NCBI GenBank assembly: GCA_015075185.1 | Contig: JABTUW010000001.1 | Coordinates: 1,426,001 to 1,490,000 of the forward strand | Source: Anaerolineales bacterium | Lineage (GTDB): Bacteria; Chloroflexota; Anaerolineae; 4572-78; J111 | DNA length: 64,000 bases | Reading direction: 5' to 3' | Shown: positions 33,860 to 42,400 of the stretch, one piece after another | Layout of the letters: each line of letters starts with the position of its first letter | Numbering within the stretch: the first letter of the stretch is position 1 | Notes under the pieces: model-generated | What the model was told of the DNA's origin: nothing | Database searches by the model: none | Seen by the model: only the letters and a program-made list of their open reading frames with translations | Made by a program: the position numbers and the translations under genes

Positions 33860-34396
33860 TTAGATAGCTGGCAGCGGCCCGGTACCCGGTTTAAGGGTAC
33901 CCCGCGGCAGCACCGACATTTCCCAGGGATAGACGAGATAGCGGTCGGTGATGGCGCCGTAATAATCGGGGCCGGTATCGGGGAAGAGGTTAGAGCGAAT
34001 GCGATAGTGCAATACGGCTGTTTCCGCCTCACAACCGACCGCGGCTAAACGGCCAACCACCATCATGATCGCCCGGCCGTTGGCCCAGATGTCGTCCACA
34101 ATCAGGATGCGCCGGCCGGTCAGCAGGGTATCAGGCGGAAACTGCATAAAAGTGGGCCAGGCCAGTTTTTGGTCCACGTCGTCGGGAAAATAGACCGAAG
34201 CGGTCAGCACATCTTTAATGCCCAGGGCTTCGCTTAAAATTCCGCCAGGCACCAGGCCGCCCTTGGTAATCATCAACAGGCCATCAAATGTACCTCTAAA
34301 TTGAGGGATAAGGTGGTCTATCAATTTGTCAATGTCGTTCCAACTTAGAATCTCGCGCTGGAACTCTTCTTCGGGCGGACCTTCGAATGGGTACAT
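33860..34396 (-). CDS. Type I phosphoribosyltransferase domain protein
   Basis: 178 aa. The PRPP-binding loop ILIVDDIWANGRA (near residue 97) and the early LLMITKGGLVPGGILSEAL (PRPP loop I) define a type I PRTase. The fold is similar to xanthine-guanine phosphoribosyltransferases (SWNDIDKLIDHLIPQ start). The base specificity cannot be read; purine salvage is likely given the family. The motif is not that of PyrR. The region downstream is repeat-rich. Confidence 0.8.
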   Translation of the reverse strand: MYPFEGPPEEEFQREILSWNDIDKLIDHLIPQFRGTFDGLLMITKGGLVPGGILSEALGIKDVLTASVYFPDDVDQKLAWPTFMQFPPDTLLTGRRILIVDDIWANGRAIMMVVGRLAAVGCEAETAVLHYRIRSNLFPDTGPDYYGAITDRYLVYPWEMSVLPRGTLKPGTGPLPAI

Positions 34397-34488
34397 TGCT
34401 TTGCCCTGGCTACTTCAGGATAGATAATAATCAAGCGGATATTGTACGCCTGTTTCGGTCCTATGTCAACCAACATGCGGGCGGGCTT

Positions 34489-34621
34489 AGGATTGGAATT
34501 AAATAACGTCAGCAGAGGTAGCTTCCAGGCCGCGGCAGTACTCCCGTACGAGTTATTTAATCCCCAATCCTGAGGGATATGAGACGGGACAGGTAAGATG
34601 TCGGGGGGTAGGGCGTCTCAT
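34489..34621. promoter_or_regulatory. Two long stem-loops upstream of the VOC gene
   Basis: Stem 1: AGGATTGG...ATTAAATAAC (34489-34507) pairs with GTTATTTAAT...CCAATCCT (34552-34571), closing a 44-nt GC-rich loop. Stem 2: ATGAGACG (34579-34586) pairs with CGTCTCAT (34614-34621), followed by CTTTAAAG. Stem 2 ends 25 nt before the start codon at 34647, so it could act as an attenuator or ribosome-site control. No known class was recognised. Confidence 0.5.
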
Positions 34622-34646
34622 CTTTAAAGAAAGTGAGGTTTGTGTT

Positions 34647-35549
34647 ATGAATCATAGTTCCATTCATCCTGCCACAGGTATTGGCTACGTTCATTTGTCT
34701 GTGGCTCATCTTGACCGCTCGCTGGCTTTTTACCAGGATAAACTGGGTTTTCAACTCCGCCGGCGCGAGGGCCAGACGGCTTACCTGGGCGCGGGTGGCC
34801 CCGATTTGCTGCTGCTGACTGAAAAACCCGGCGCGCGATCCGTCCCCGGCGTGACCGGCCTGTATCACTTTGCCATTTTGACCCCATCTCGCCTGGCCCT
34901 GGCTCAATCGCTGCACCGCCTGGCCCAGACGCGCACCCCGGTGCAGGGGTTTGCCGACCATTGGGTCAGCGAGGCGATCTACCTGGCCGATCCCGACGGC
35001 AACGGCATCGAAATCTATCGCGACCGTCCCCGGAACGAATGGCCCCGCCAAAATGGGCAGTTGCAGATGGCCACGGACCCCCTGGATATAGAGGGCGTTT
35101 TGGCTGAATTGGAGCCGCAGGCCGAACCCTGGACCGGATTAGAAGCGGCGACGACGATTGGCCACGTTCATTTGCACGTTGCCACTATCCCGTCCGCCGA
35201 GGCTTTTTATGGGGATATTTTAGGTTTCGATCTAATCCTGCGCTACGGCCCCAGCGCCAGCTTTGTTTCTGCCGGCGGTTATCACCATCATCTTGGCCTC
35301 AATACCTGGGCCGGGGTCAATGCTCCGCCCCCTTCGCCTGATGCCGCAGGGTTGCGCTATTTCACCATCAACCTGCCGGACCAAGCAGCGTTGGCTGCGG
35401 TAAACGAGCGCATTGAAGCGGCTGGAGTTGCTTTTCAGGAAAAAGATAGGGTGATTTTTCTGCGCGACCCGGCCCAAAACGGCATCGTTCTTAGCGCCGG
35501 GCAGGAAGTGGAGACGGTAGTGGCCAAAGTGACAGAGATGGGTGGTTAG
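34647..35549 (+). CDS. Two-domain VOC (glyoxalase/dioxygenase) protein, CatE-like
   Basis: 300 aa with two vicinal-oxygen-chelate domains. Domain 1 (about 10-130) begins IGYVHLSVAHLDRSLAFYQDKLGF and contains LYHFAIL and NGIEIYRDRP. Domain 2 (about 165-295) begins IGHVHLHVATIPSAEAFYGDILGF and contains HHHLGLNTW. His and Glu positions for a metal site are present in both. The arrangement matches catechol-2,3-dioxygenase-like CatE proteins of Bacillus. The substrate is unknown. The leader contains two stem-loops. Confidence 0.85.
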   Translation: MNHSSIHPATGIGYVHLSVAHLDRSLAFYQDKLGFQLRRREGQTAYLGAGGPDLLLLTEKPGARSVPGVTGLYHFAILTPSRLALAQSLHRLAQTRTPVQGFADHWVSEAIYLADPDGNGIEIYRDRPRNEWPRQNGQLQMATDPLDIEGVLAELEPQAEPWTGLEAATTIGHVHLHVATIPSAEAFYGDILGFDLILRYGPSASFVSAGGYHHHLGLNTWAGVNAPPPSPDAAGLRYFTINLPDQAALAAVNERIEAAGVAFQEKDRVIFLRDPAQNGIVLSAGQEVETVVAKVTEMGG

Positions 35550-35657
35550 CTGTTTCATAACATCGGATAATCGTTTGAATTGCGTTCTATCGTATTCGTG
35601 CTAAACTGTGGGGCTTGGGTATACTATCCTAAATTCAGGCGTCGAAATTACGCAACG

Positions 35658-36434
35658 ATGAGAAAACAGCGAACATTAATCTTTAATCACTCTATTTGGT
35701 TAATCTTAATAGCCCTGGCAGTTTTGTGGGTAGTTCAGTTTAGCAGTGCCGTAGCTGCCCCGGTGCGACAAACTCAAGATTTGGCCGTTATCAACAGCCC
35801 TGCCAGCAATGCCGTGGTGCAGGGCCAGGTGCAGATTGTCGGCAGTTCTGACCATCCTTCATTTCAGTTTTATGCCATTGAATTCTCACCCGAACCGGTG
35901 ACAGGCAGCCAGTGGCAAATTGTTGGGGAGACCCACAACACGCCGGTAATCAGCGGCGTTCTGGAGACCTGGGATACTACTCTGATCCCTGACGGCAGCT
36001 ACACTCTGCGTTTGCGGACCGTGCGGCTGGATGGCAACTACACCGAAGCTTTTTCTCAGCAGGTGGTGGTGGCCAATACTCAGCCCCTTCCAACCGATAC
36101 ACCCACACCTGGGGTTACAACGGAAGTGGAAGCAGTTCCGGCGATCCCCACAGAGACACCGACCCCACTGCCGCCGACGCCCACGGTATCTATCGAACAG
36201 CCAATTGTGGATACCCCAACCCCTCGTCCGGTCGAAACCAGCGCCCCGCTGCAAGATCCAGAGGAGGTTACCTCCTTCATTCCCACAGTCACCGGCTTTT
36301 CACTAAGCCCCTTAAGAGATGCGTGTTTGTATGGGGCCGGTATCATGTTCAGTGTCTTTCTGCTTTTTGGCTTCCTGGCCGCGCTGCGCACCTTTATTAT
36401 GGGCTTTATCCAGCGGATGAGGCGCAGAACATAA
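35658..36434 (+). CDS. Secreted, C-terminally membrane-anchored surface protein
   Basis: 258 aa. A basic N-terminus plus hydrophobic segment (about residues 13-32, ending SSAVAAPV) acts as a signal peptide. An Ig-like or beta-sandwich region (INSPASNAVVQGQVQIVGS) follows. A Thr/Pro-rich linker (TPTPGVTTEVEAVPAIP style) leads to a C-terminal transmembrane segment (AGIMFSVFLLFGFLAAL) with basic cytoplasmic tail RMRRRT. The function is unknown; it looks like a single-pass cell-surface protein. ATG 35658 is chosen over an earlier in-frame start because it gives a normal signal peptide. A possible TAAACT -10 lies at about 35602. Confidence 0.65.
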   Translation: MRKQRTLIFNHSIWLILIALAVLWVVQFSSAVAAPVRQTQDLAVINSPASNAVVQGQVQIVGSSDHPSFQFYAIEFSPEPVTGSQWQIVGETHNTPVISGVLETWDTTLIPDGSYTLRLRTVRLDGNYTEAFSQQVVVANTQPLPTDTPTPGVTTEVEAVPAIPTETPTPLPPTPTVSIEQPIVDTPTPRPVETSAPLQDPEEVTSFIPTVTGFSLSPLRDACLYGAGIMFSVFLLFGFLAALRTFIMGFIQRMRRRT

Positions 36435-36519
36435 TTTTCTTGGCGTAGCGGGGGTAGGGGCATCGCACCCTGAAAGTGCAACGCACCTTACTCCAACATG
36501 AGCGATACCTTTTTGAATC

Positions 36520-37149
36520 ATGCCGGTTCCATTTCCCCTGTTTGGGCGCGGTTCCAAAGAAAAAGCGGCGGGCCCGGTCGAGTGGTTTATTGTCGGGCTG
36601 GGCAATCCGGGCCAAAAATACATTGACACCCGCCACAACGCGGGCTGGCATCTTTTGGATACCATTGTCCGAGACCAGCCTCATTTTCGCTTTAACGAAA
36701 ATCGTAATAAAGCCCTCATTGCCCGCGGCGAATTGGCCGGGGTCAGGGTCGCCCTGATTAAGCCCCAAACGTTTATGAATCTAAGCGGCGAGGCGGTCGC
36801 TCCCCTGGCTCGTTTTTACCGGGTAGCGCCAGAACATATTTTGGTGGCTTTTGACGATGTGGACTTACCCACAGCGACACTGCGGCTGCGGCCAAAAGGA
36901 GGCGCCGGAGGGCATAAAGGGATGCGCAGTATAATTCAACACCTGGGTACCGAGGAGTTTCCACGGCTGCGGCTCGGTATTGGCCGTCCCTCCGGCCAAA
37001 TGCCGGTGGAGGCTTACGTTCTGCAAAAATTTAAGCCGGATGAATGGGAAGCAATGCGGGTCACTTACGAACGGGGCGTCGAGGCTGTTAAAGCGGTGCT
37101 AACCACCGGGCTTGAGTATGCCATGAATCAATTCAACGGGAAGGAATAA
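36520..37149 (+). CDS. pth: Peptidyl-tRNA hydrolase
   Basis: 209 aa. It cleaves peptidyl-tRNA released from stalled ribosomes. Catalytic His39 lies in DTRHNAGWHLLD. Asn87 is in KPQTFMNLSG, and Asp112 in VAFDDVDLP. GGAGGHKGMRSI and RLRLGIGRP are family signatures. An N-terminal extension of about 20 residues (MPVPFPLFGRGSKEK) precedes the core, so a later start is conceivable but no better Shine-Dalgarno was seen. It is an isolated plus-strand gene, convergent with the minus-strand locus beginning at 37186. Confidence 0.95.
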   Translation: MPVPFPLFGRGSKEKAAGPVEWFIVGLGNPGQKYIDTRHNAGWHLLDTIVRDQPHFRFNENRNKALIARGELAGVRVALIKPQTFMNLSGEAVAPLARFYRVAPEHILVAFDDVDLPTATLRLRPKGGAGGHKGMRSIIQHLGTEEFPRLRLGIGRPSGQMPVEAYVLQKFKPDEWEAMRVTYERGVEAVKAVLTTGLEYAMNQFNGKE

Positions 37150-37185
37150 TTACAGGGAAGTGCTTTTGTTCAGCGCCCTGTGAGT

Positions 37186-37551
37186 CTACTCAATCATTGC
37201 TTCAATCTTTTTCATCAAAGCAAAAGGGCTGAAGGGTTTGATAAAATAATCATCGGCGCCGGCGGCCAGGCCTGCTTCAAGGTCGCTCCGCTGCCCCCCG
37301 GCTGTTAATAGAACGACCGGTATACCCTGAGTAGCCGGATCTTTTTTAAGATGGCGACAGACCTCCAGGCCGTCCAGATCGCTCCCATATAACATCACAT
37401 CTAGCAAAATGAGATCGGGGCGTTCGGTTTGAGCGATCTCAATGGCCTGCCGCCCATTTTCAGCAAAGAGAACTTGGTAATTATCTTGAAGGGTTACTGC
37501 TACCAATTCGAGGAGTTGAGGTTGGTCGTCTACAACTAGGATTTTCTTCAA
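37186..37551 (-). CDS. Single-domain response regulator (CheY-like)
   Basis: 121 aa receiver domain only. Acidic pair D8/D9, phospho-acceptor D51 in LILLDVML, T83 in LLTAGG and K105 in FIKPFSP complete the active site. No output domain is present, so it should act by protein-protein contact. No histidine kinase lies nearby. It is the last gene of the minus-strand locus from the BTAD regulator downward, 42 bp after the DUF5317 gene. Confidence 0.9.
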   Translation of the reverse strand: MKKILVVDDQPQLLELVAVTLQDNYQVLFAENGRQAIEIAQTERPDLILLDVMLYGSDLDGLEVCRHLKKDPATQGIPVVLLTAGGQRSDLEAGLAAGADDYFIKPFSPFALMKKIEAMIE

Positions 37552-37593
37552 AGAAATTTCTCCTCACCCCTCCTCATTAGAAACAATCGAACT

Positions 37594-38172
37594 CTAAACT
37601 TGGCCAGCCGCCAGGGTATTCCTCTTCTTTTTAGCTGTTGCCTGAAAAATAAATTGAGCCGTACCGGCAACTAACAGAATATCACCCACACTGACAGCAT
37701 TTCGACGCCAGGGTAAAATGACGGGGATTATATCGGACAAAACCCACAGGTTGGTTTCAGAGCGGGGCAAGATAATATTTTTGCTGCTGCCTGGCCTGAC
37801 CTGTTCGATAACCGGACGGTCAGGGTGAACAAAATGGGTCATTTCGGGAGTTACCGGCATCCAGCCGCCATTGACAACCATAACCAGGACATTCAGGGCC
37901 ACTCCAAGGGCAAACAACTTTGCCCCGGGGATTTGATGGTTTAAGAGGAAGAGCGCAATCAAGGCAATTTGTGACAAATTTAAGATGATCATTTGCCACA
38001 GGGATTGCCCAGGCGCATAAGTAACCAGTCCTGCCTGCAAAATGAATAGGCCCATTACCCCGCCGATGAATATCCAGCCGCCCCGGAAAGAAAATTGTCC
38101 GAGGGCGCTCAAATCGCGCCGGAACAATATCGCCAGGATAATTAGAACAATTATTGCATAGGCAAGAATCAT
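37594..38172 (-). CDS. DUF5317 family membrane protein
   Basis: 192 aa with about five hydrophobic segments. The family hallmarks are the NGGWMPVTPE motif after a transmembrane helix (VLVMVVNGGWMP) and the C-terminal LWVLSDIIPV...SVGDILLVAG pair. DUF5317 proteins are found mainly in Chloroflexota, Firmicutes and Actinobacteria and their function is unknown. It lies in line with the response regulator and small genes upstream. Confidence 0.8.
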   Translation of the reverse strand: MILAYAIIVLIILAILFRRDLSALGQFSFRGGWIFIGGVMGLFILQAGLVTYAPGQSLWQMIILNLSQIALIALFLLNHQIPGAKLFALGVALNVLVMVVNGGWMPVTPEMTHFVHPDRPVIEQVRPGSSKNIILPRSETNLWVLSDIIPVILPWRRNAVSVGDILLVAGTAQFIFQATAKKKRNTLAAGQV

Positions 38173-38217
38173 TTACTTCCTCTTAGGATAACCTTGAACT
38201 TTTGCAAAAAACTAAAC

Positions 38218-38484
38218 TTATAATGATCCCTGAAGATTTAACACCCCGTTCGGGTCACTATCGTTCTCATCCTTGCTAAATACATCCTCAGGCCAGACAG
38301 AGCATTGAGCCAGGCTGGCCTGTTCGATGAACTGTTGTATTTTTCGGATTTGCGACTCCCAATAGGGCTGCCAGATCTTATCAGACCGCTTTAACTCTTT
38401 GCGGACCAAAGCAAGAATCTGTAAAGTATCATGTTCGCTCAGTTCAAGAGTTATTTTTCTACCATCCTTACTTTCCATTTTCAT
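38218..38484 (-). CDS. Small hypothetical protein
   Basis: 88 aa, acidic and basic mixed, predicted helical (ELSEHDTLQILALVRKELKR, then IRKIQQFIEQASLAQ), with no membrane segment and no recognised family. The start MKMESKDGR is plausible but without a clear Shine-Dalgarno. It is kept as a gene because it lies in the spacing pattern of the locus and nothing competes on the other strand. Confidence 0.45.
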   Translation of the reverse strand: MKMESKDGRKITLELSEHDTLQILALVRKELKRSDKIWQPYWESQIRKIQQFIEQASLAQCSVWPEDVFSKDENDSDPNGVLNLQGSL

Positions 38485-38596
38485 CTTCGATTCCCCGACT
38501 ATCGTGGTTAATTCTACCAGTCTCCAGAAGAATAATGACCCCCTTACATTTGTTATCCTCTCATCGGCTGCAAATTTTGAATTCCAAAAACAGTGC

Positions 38597-38815
38597 TTAA
38601 AGTTGATGCGCCATCAATCTCAGTTTAACTTGGCGGGCGTACTCTGGCAGGGTAAGTGCTCGAACATTGGCCAGAATCTCGGCATCTTCCGGCGGCACAT
38701 TCAATTCTGCCAGAGCAATCTCAGGGCTGGCCAATAACTTAGCTCGAAAAGCAATGTTGGCGCTGGCTTTGATTAATACATTAGAGATAGCAGGACGATT
38801 GGGAACTGGTTTCAT
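38597..38815 (-). CDS. NHLP/Os1348-like small protein (possible RiPP precursor-type)
   Basis: 72 aa. The central sequence FRAKLLASPEIALAELNVP followed by an acidic helix PPEDAEILANVRALTL resembles the Os1348-type, nitrile-hydratase-alpha-like leader peptides used as RiPP precursors. No Gly-Gly plus core follows, since the protein ends LRLMAHQL, and no modification enzyme is seen nearby. So it may be a stand-alone regulator or a leader-like relic. ATG 38815 or 38821 (MTMK) can serve as start. It lies 42 bp downstream of mini-peptide 1 on the same strand. Confidence 0.55.
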   Translation of the reverse strand: MKPVPNRPAISNVLIKASANIAFRAKLLASPEIALAELNVPPEDAEILANVRALTLPEYARQVKLRLMAHQL

Positions 38816-38857
38816 GGTCACCTCATCAATAGGGTTAGGAAATCGCGGAGTCTCTAA

Positions 38858-38992
38858 TCAGCCTCCGCTCGAATCATGGGGAGCGCCGCCAGCCACAGCC
38901 GCGATCAACAGCGTGCTTAAGATCAGAACGGCTCGCACATTGTTAGAATTGCTAAAAAATTGACCCATCGTCAGTTTATATCTTTGTAACAT
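38858..38992 (-). CDS. Mini-peptide 1 with signal-peptide-like architecture
   Basis: 44 aa, too short for ordinary gene calling. A charged N-terminus (MLQRYKLTMGQ), a hydrophobic core (AVLILSTLLIAAVA) and a hydrophilic tail GGAPHDSSGG. AVA directly before GG is a plausible signal-peptidase site, which would release a 10-residue Gly/His/Asp/Ser peptide. GAGAAAGGG lies 7-9 nt before the ATG. A TATAGT -10 (39034-39039, minus strand) with weak -35 lies upstream, after a hairpin. A related frameshifted copy is at 39211-39337. The function is inferred only: a secreted signalling peptide is one possibility. Confidence 0.6.
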   Translation of the reverse strand: MLQRYKLTMGQFFSNSNNVRAVLILSTLLIAAVAGGAPHDSSGG

Positions 38993-39033
38993 GGTTGACA
39001 CCCTTTCTCTAAAAGTTTTGTTAGAATGTCACC

Positions 39034-39039
39034 ACTATA
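39034..39039 (-). promoter_or_regulatory. -10 box for mini-peptide 1
   Basis: TATAGT on the minus strand. A weak TGAAAA lies 18 bp upstream. It is preceded by the hairpin at 39082-39133, so mini-peptide 1 may have its own transcript. Confidence 0.4.
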
Positions 39040-39081
39040 CCACATTGACTCTTACAGTTTTCAGTAGAACTATACGAAAAC

Positions 39082-39133
39082 GAAAGCCCCACGCGGGATA
39101 GTCCAAAACGACTACCCCTAACGCAGGGCTTTC
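39082..39133. terminator. Hairpin between the two mini-peptide genes
   Basis: GAAAGCCC/GGGCTTTC outer arms (39082-39089, 39126-39133) with an inner stem GGGATAGTC (39095-39103)/GACTACCCC (39110-39118). Minus-strand reading continues GTTTTCG. It separates mini-peptide 2 from mini-peptide 1. Confidence 0.6.
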
Positions 39134-39210
39134 AGTTTTCTGGTCAATGCAGTTTCATGGCTTAATGATCAGCCATTCCCAAAGATAAAGTGATGTTGGC
39201 CAGAGCCGTA

Positions 39211-39337
39211 TCAATCACCCGGACCGTGGGAAGCGCCGCCGGCCAAAACTGCCATAAGTAGCGCAGCTAAAATCAAAATAATGTACGGATTGGGGTACTG
39301 ATTAATCAGCCATTGTAAATTTGAAGGTTTGGAACAT
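39211..39337 (-). pseudogene. Mini-peptide 2, frameshifted copy
   Basis: From ATG 39337 the frame reads MFQTFKFTMAD and stops at TAA (39302-39304). Skipping one base at that stop gives NQYPNPYIILILAALLMAVL, then AGGASHGPGD and a TGA at 39211. The start aligns with mini-peptide 1 (MLQRYKLTM) and the end with its ILxxLL core and AGGA-x-H tail. Either it is a broken copy, or a +1 frameshift at GAT-T-AATCAG is used, or the sequence has a one-base error. The tail GGASHGPGD parallels GGAPHDSSGG. An in-frame ATG at 39355 gives a six-residue longer start. Confidence 0.5.
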
Positions 39338-39385
39338 GGGGGTCAGGTTTTTCATTAGCGGGAACTTTGGTAAAGCGGCCCGTTC

Positions 39386-39391
39386 ATTATA
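39386..39391 (-). promoter_or_regulatory. -10 box for mini-peptide 2
   Basis: Perfect TATAAT on the minus strand, with TTTTGC 17 bp upstream. It lies in the short gap between the BTAD regulator stop and mini-peptide 2. Confidence 0.45.
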
Positions 39392-39417
39392 GGCCAATTG
39401 GATGGGGCGCAAAATTG

Positions 39418-42400
39418 TCAGGCTGGCGTTAGCAAAGTACTTTGTTTGGCAGTGATTAGCTGCTGGTAAAGCTGCTGCGTTTCTGGCTCTGGCGGCGCGC
39501 CGAACTCTTCTTTGAAGGTAGCGCACAACTCAGCGTAATGGGCCGCCAAATGATCGTAGAGGCCCAAGCGGGCATAGGCGTTCAGGGCGGCCCGGTGCAG
39601 GTCTTCCTGAAAATTATCCAGCGCCAGCCCCTTGTTAATCACGGCCAGAGCTTCCTGAGGAGCATCCATCTTAAGCAATTGCTCGCCGGCCAACTTGACC
39701 ACCTGCAAAAACCTGGCCTCGCATGCAGCCCGATAAGCGTCGCCCCATTCGCCCAGTTCAAAGCCAGCCAGCAATTCGCCCCGGTACAGGGCGATCAGCT
39801 CAAGCTGCAAGGGTAAGGCTACCTCAGGGCTGGCCCTGGTAACCCGCTCAAACAGATTTTCAAAAGCCAGCGCATCACACCATTCCAGATAAGCCGGGTT
39901 AACCTGGTAATAATCGTCCCGGCGAATGATGAAATCAGGCCCTTCAAAAATAACGTCGCGCAATCTTTTTAGGGTTTGATGGAAGAATCTGGAGGCTCTC
40001 TCCGGTTCCAGGTCAGGCCAGAGGGCGGCGCTCACATCGTTCCAGCGGCAGCCTCCCTCTTGTCCCTGTACTAACAGATAGAGCAAGAACTCTGGCGCTT
40101 TAGGCAGACCACCCCGTTGGGTAAACCGCCGGCGACTACCGCTGACGATGAGCAGGGGGGGGCCAAAGACAAAGACCTGTAAGCTGGGCTTTGAAATATC
40201 TATCTGATCTTGACTTTGGGCTAATAATAAATGAATACCATCGCGCATACTGGCCGGAATATCTTCACGGTGCAAGAAATGGAGGAATAATTGTTGCGTT
40301 TCTGCCACTGTTAGCCCCAGTCCTTGTCTCAACTCACCCATGGTCAGGGCTGATCGGATCGCCTCCTGTAGTTGCTCTAACGCCGCGGCGGCTTGTAAAT
40401 CAAGCAGCAGGCTGTAGCCCCACCATAACCTGACTTTGGCCTGTTCGACCACGTCGTTGCCGGTCAAACAGGCCACCGCTGTCGCAAAAAGTTCAAAACT
40501 GGGGCCATACTCCGCCCGGCGCACATATATTTTTGATTGGAGGGCACATGCCAGACCCTGTTCAAAAACCATGCCGGTTTCAGTGGCAATGGATCTGGCC
40601 TGGCTGGCCAGGTTAAAGGCTTGAACTAGGTCATGTTGCTGATAGAAACATTCACCCATCTTGACCAGGTTATAAACTTCCAGCGCCCGTGCCCCCGCCT
40701 CGCGGGCTAATTTAGTTGATACTCCATAAGTTTCAAGAGCATGTTCAAATTCTTGACGCCCTAAATAAGCATCGCCGATGCCAGCCTGGGCAAAAGCAGC
40801 ACGGCGGGTAGCCCCAATTTGGAGGGCGATATCCAAGCTGTCGTTGAATTGTTTAAACGCCTCATCGTGGCGACCAATTGCCTGGAGGGAGACCCCCAAA
40901 CTGTTCAGGGTATTGGCCAAATCATTGGCATTGCCCAAGATTTCCCAGATTCGCAGCGCCTGTCTGAAATGGTAGCCAGCGCCGCTTATATTTCCTTGCC
41001 GGTCTAAGATAAAACCTATGTCATGATGACATGTGCCCATGCTGTAGGTATCATTCAACGTCTCAAATAAACTCAAGGCTCGCCGCAACTCTGATAACGC
41101 TTCTGCCAGGTTACCTGCGGCTAAGTAAGCTAAGCCACGATTTTTAATCGTCCATGCAATCAATCGGTCATCAGATCTTAAGGTTTCCAACTGATCGAGT
41201 CCTTCTGAGACTAGGGCTAGACTTTCTTTAACCTGACCTGTCATCCGTAAGCCAACTGAGCGCCAAACTCGAGCTTCAGCAGCACCGATTAAATCACGCA
41301 GTTTGACAAACTGCGTATCTGCCTGTCGAAAAAAAGTCATGGCCAGAGCTGGCTCGCCCAAGTCATTGTTCAATATTTGCCCGCGCAGCAGAAGCAGGCG
41401 AGGGTATTGCACTAACTTTTGCTCAGGCATCTGTACCAGCCAGTGATTCAAGGTCAAAGCCCGGCCTGTATCATAAAAGAACTTACCTTTAGTCTCAAGC
41501 AGGACCGCGGCCTCATCCCAGGCTTGCACAGCCAAATATAGATTGATGGCCTCTTCAAAGCGTGACTGAGTAACCAATAGGTCCGCAGCTCGCAATGATA
41601 CCTGGCGGTAGACCAGGTTAGACTCAGCCAATTTGCTACGCAAAAACTCAGAGAAAAGATCGTGATATTTAAAGCCACCGCCAATTTGGGCGATAAATAA
41701 ATCCCGCCGAACCAATTCGTCGAGGTAAACCTGAGCGTCGTTTATATCTAGTAACTTGTTGCTCAACTCGGCCGTCATCTCCGGCAAAACTGAGGTATGA
41801 AGCATGAAACGCTGTAAATCGGATGGCTGCTTATCGAACACTTCGCCCGCCAGGTAGCTGTAGATGGCCTCACGATCATCACCCAGCCGCTGCTTCAAGT
41901 GGCCAATCAGCCCACCGGCGTGTAAACTCTGGGTGTGCCCGGCCAGTAAAATCTGGGCAATATTTCCATCGGTGGAGCGGGCGATTTCTTCGGCGGTTTG
42001 CAGGTCAATTTGGCGGCCAAAGCGCTTGCGCATAACCCGCAACAGTTCCTCGCCGGTGAAGCGCAGTTCCTCTTCCGACAAGCCAGTGGCCCGCTCGGTA
42101 ATGAGCAGTTCCAAGATTTGACCTGTCTCCAGGTTCATCTCGCCGCGGGCGGCAACAATCATGGTGCTGGTCGAGGGGAGTTGCTCCAACAACCTGTTAA
42201 GGGCGAGGGTCATCCCGGCACTGACCGCTTTGTGGTAATCGTCAATAATGATCAGGTGCGGGCCAACTGTGGTCAACAAATCGGCAATGCGCCGAATACT
42301 GGCCTGGGTGTCGCCACGCTGGACCAGTTTAAATAATGGCTCAGGTTGAATTTCATGGAAGCGATCGGTGATGCTGTGGGTAAGCAGCGTTAAAAATGAG

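Noticed and set aside
33860..34396. Phosphoribosyltransferase as PyrR
   Set aside because: The N-terminal part and the loop around the PRPP motif do not match PyrR, and no PyrR-type site is convincing in the pyr leader.
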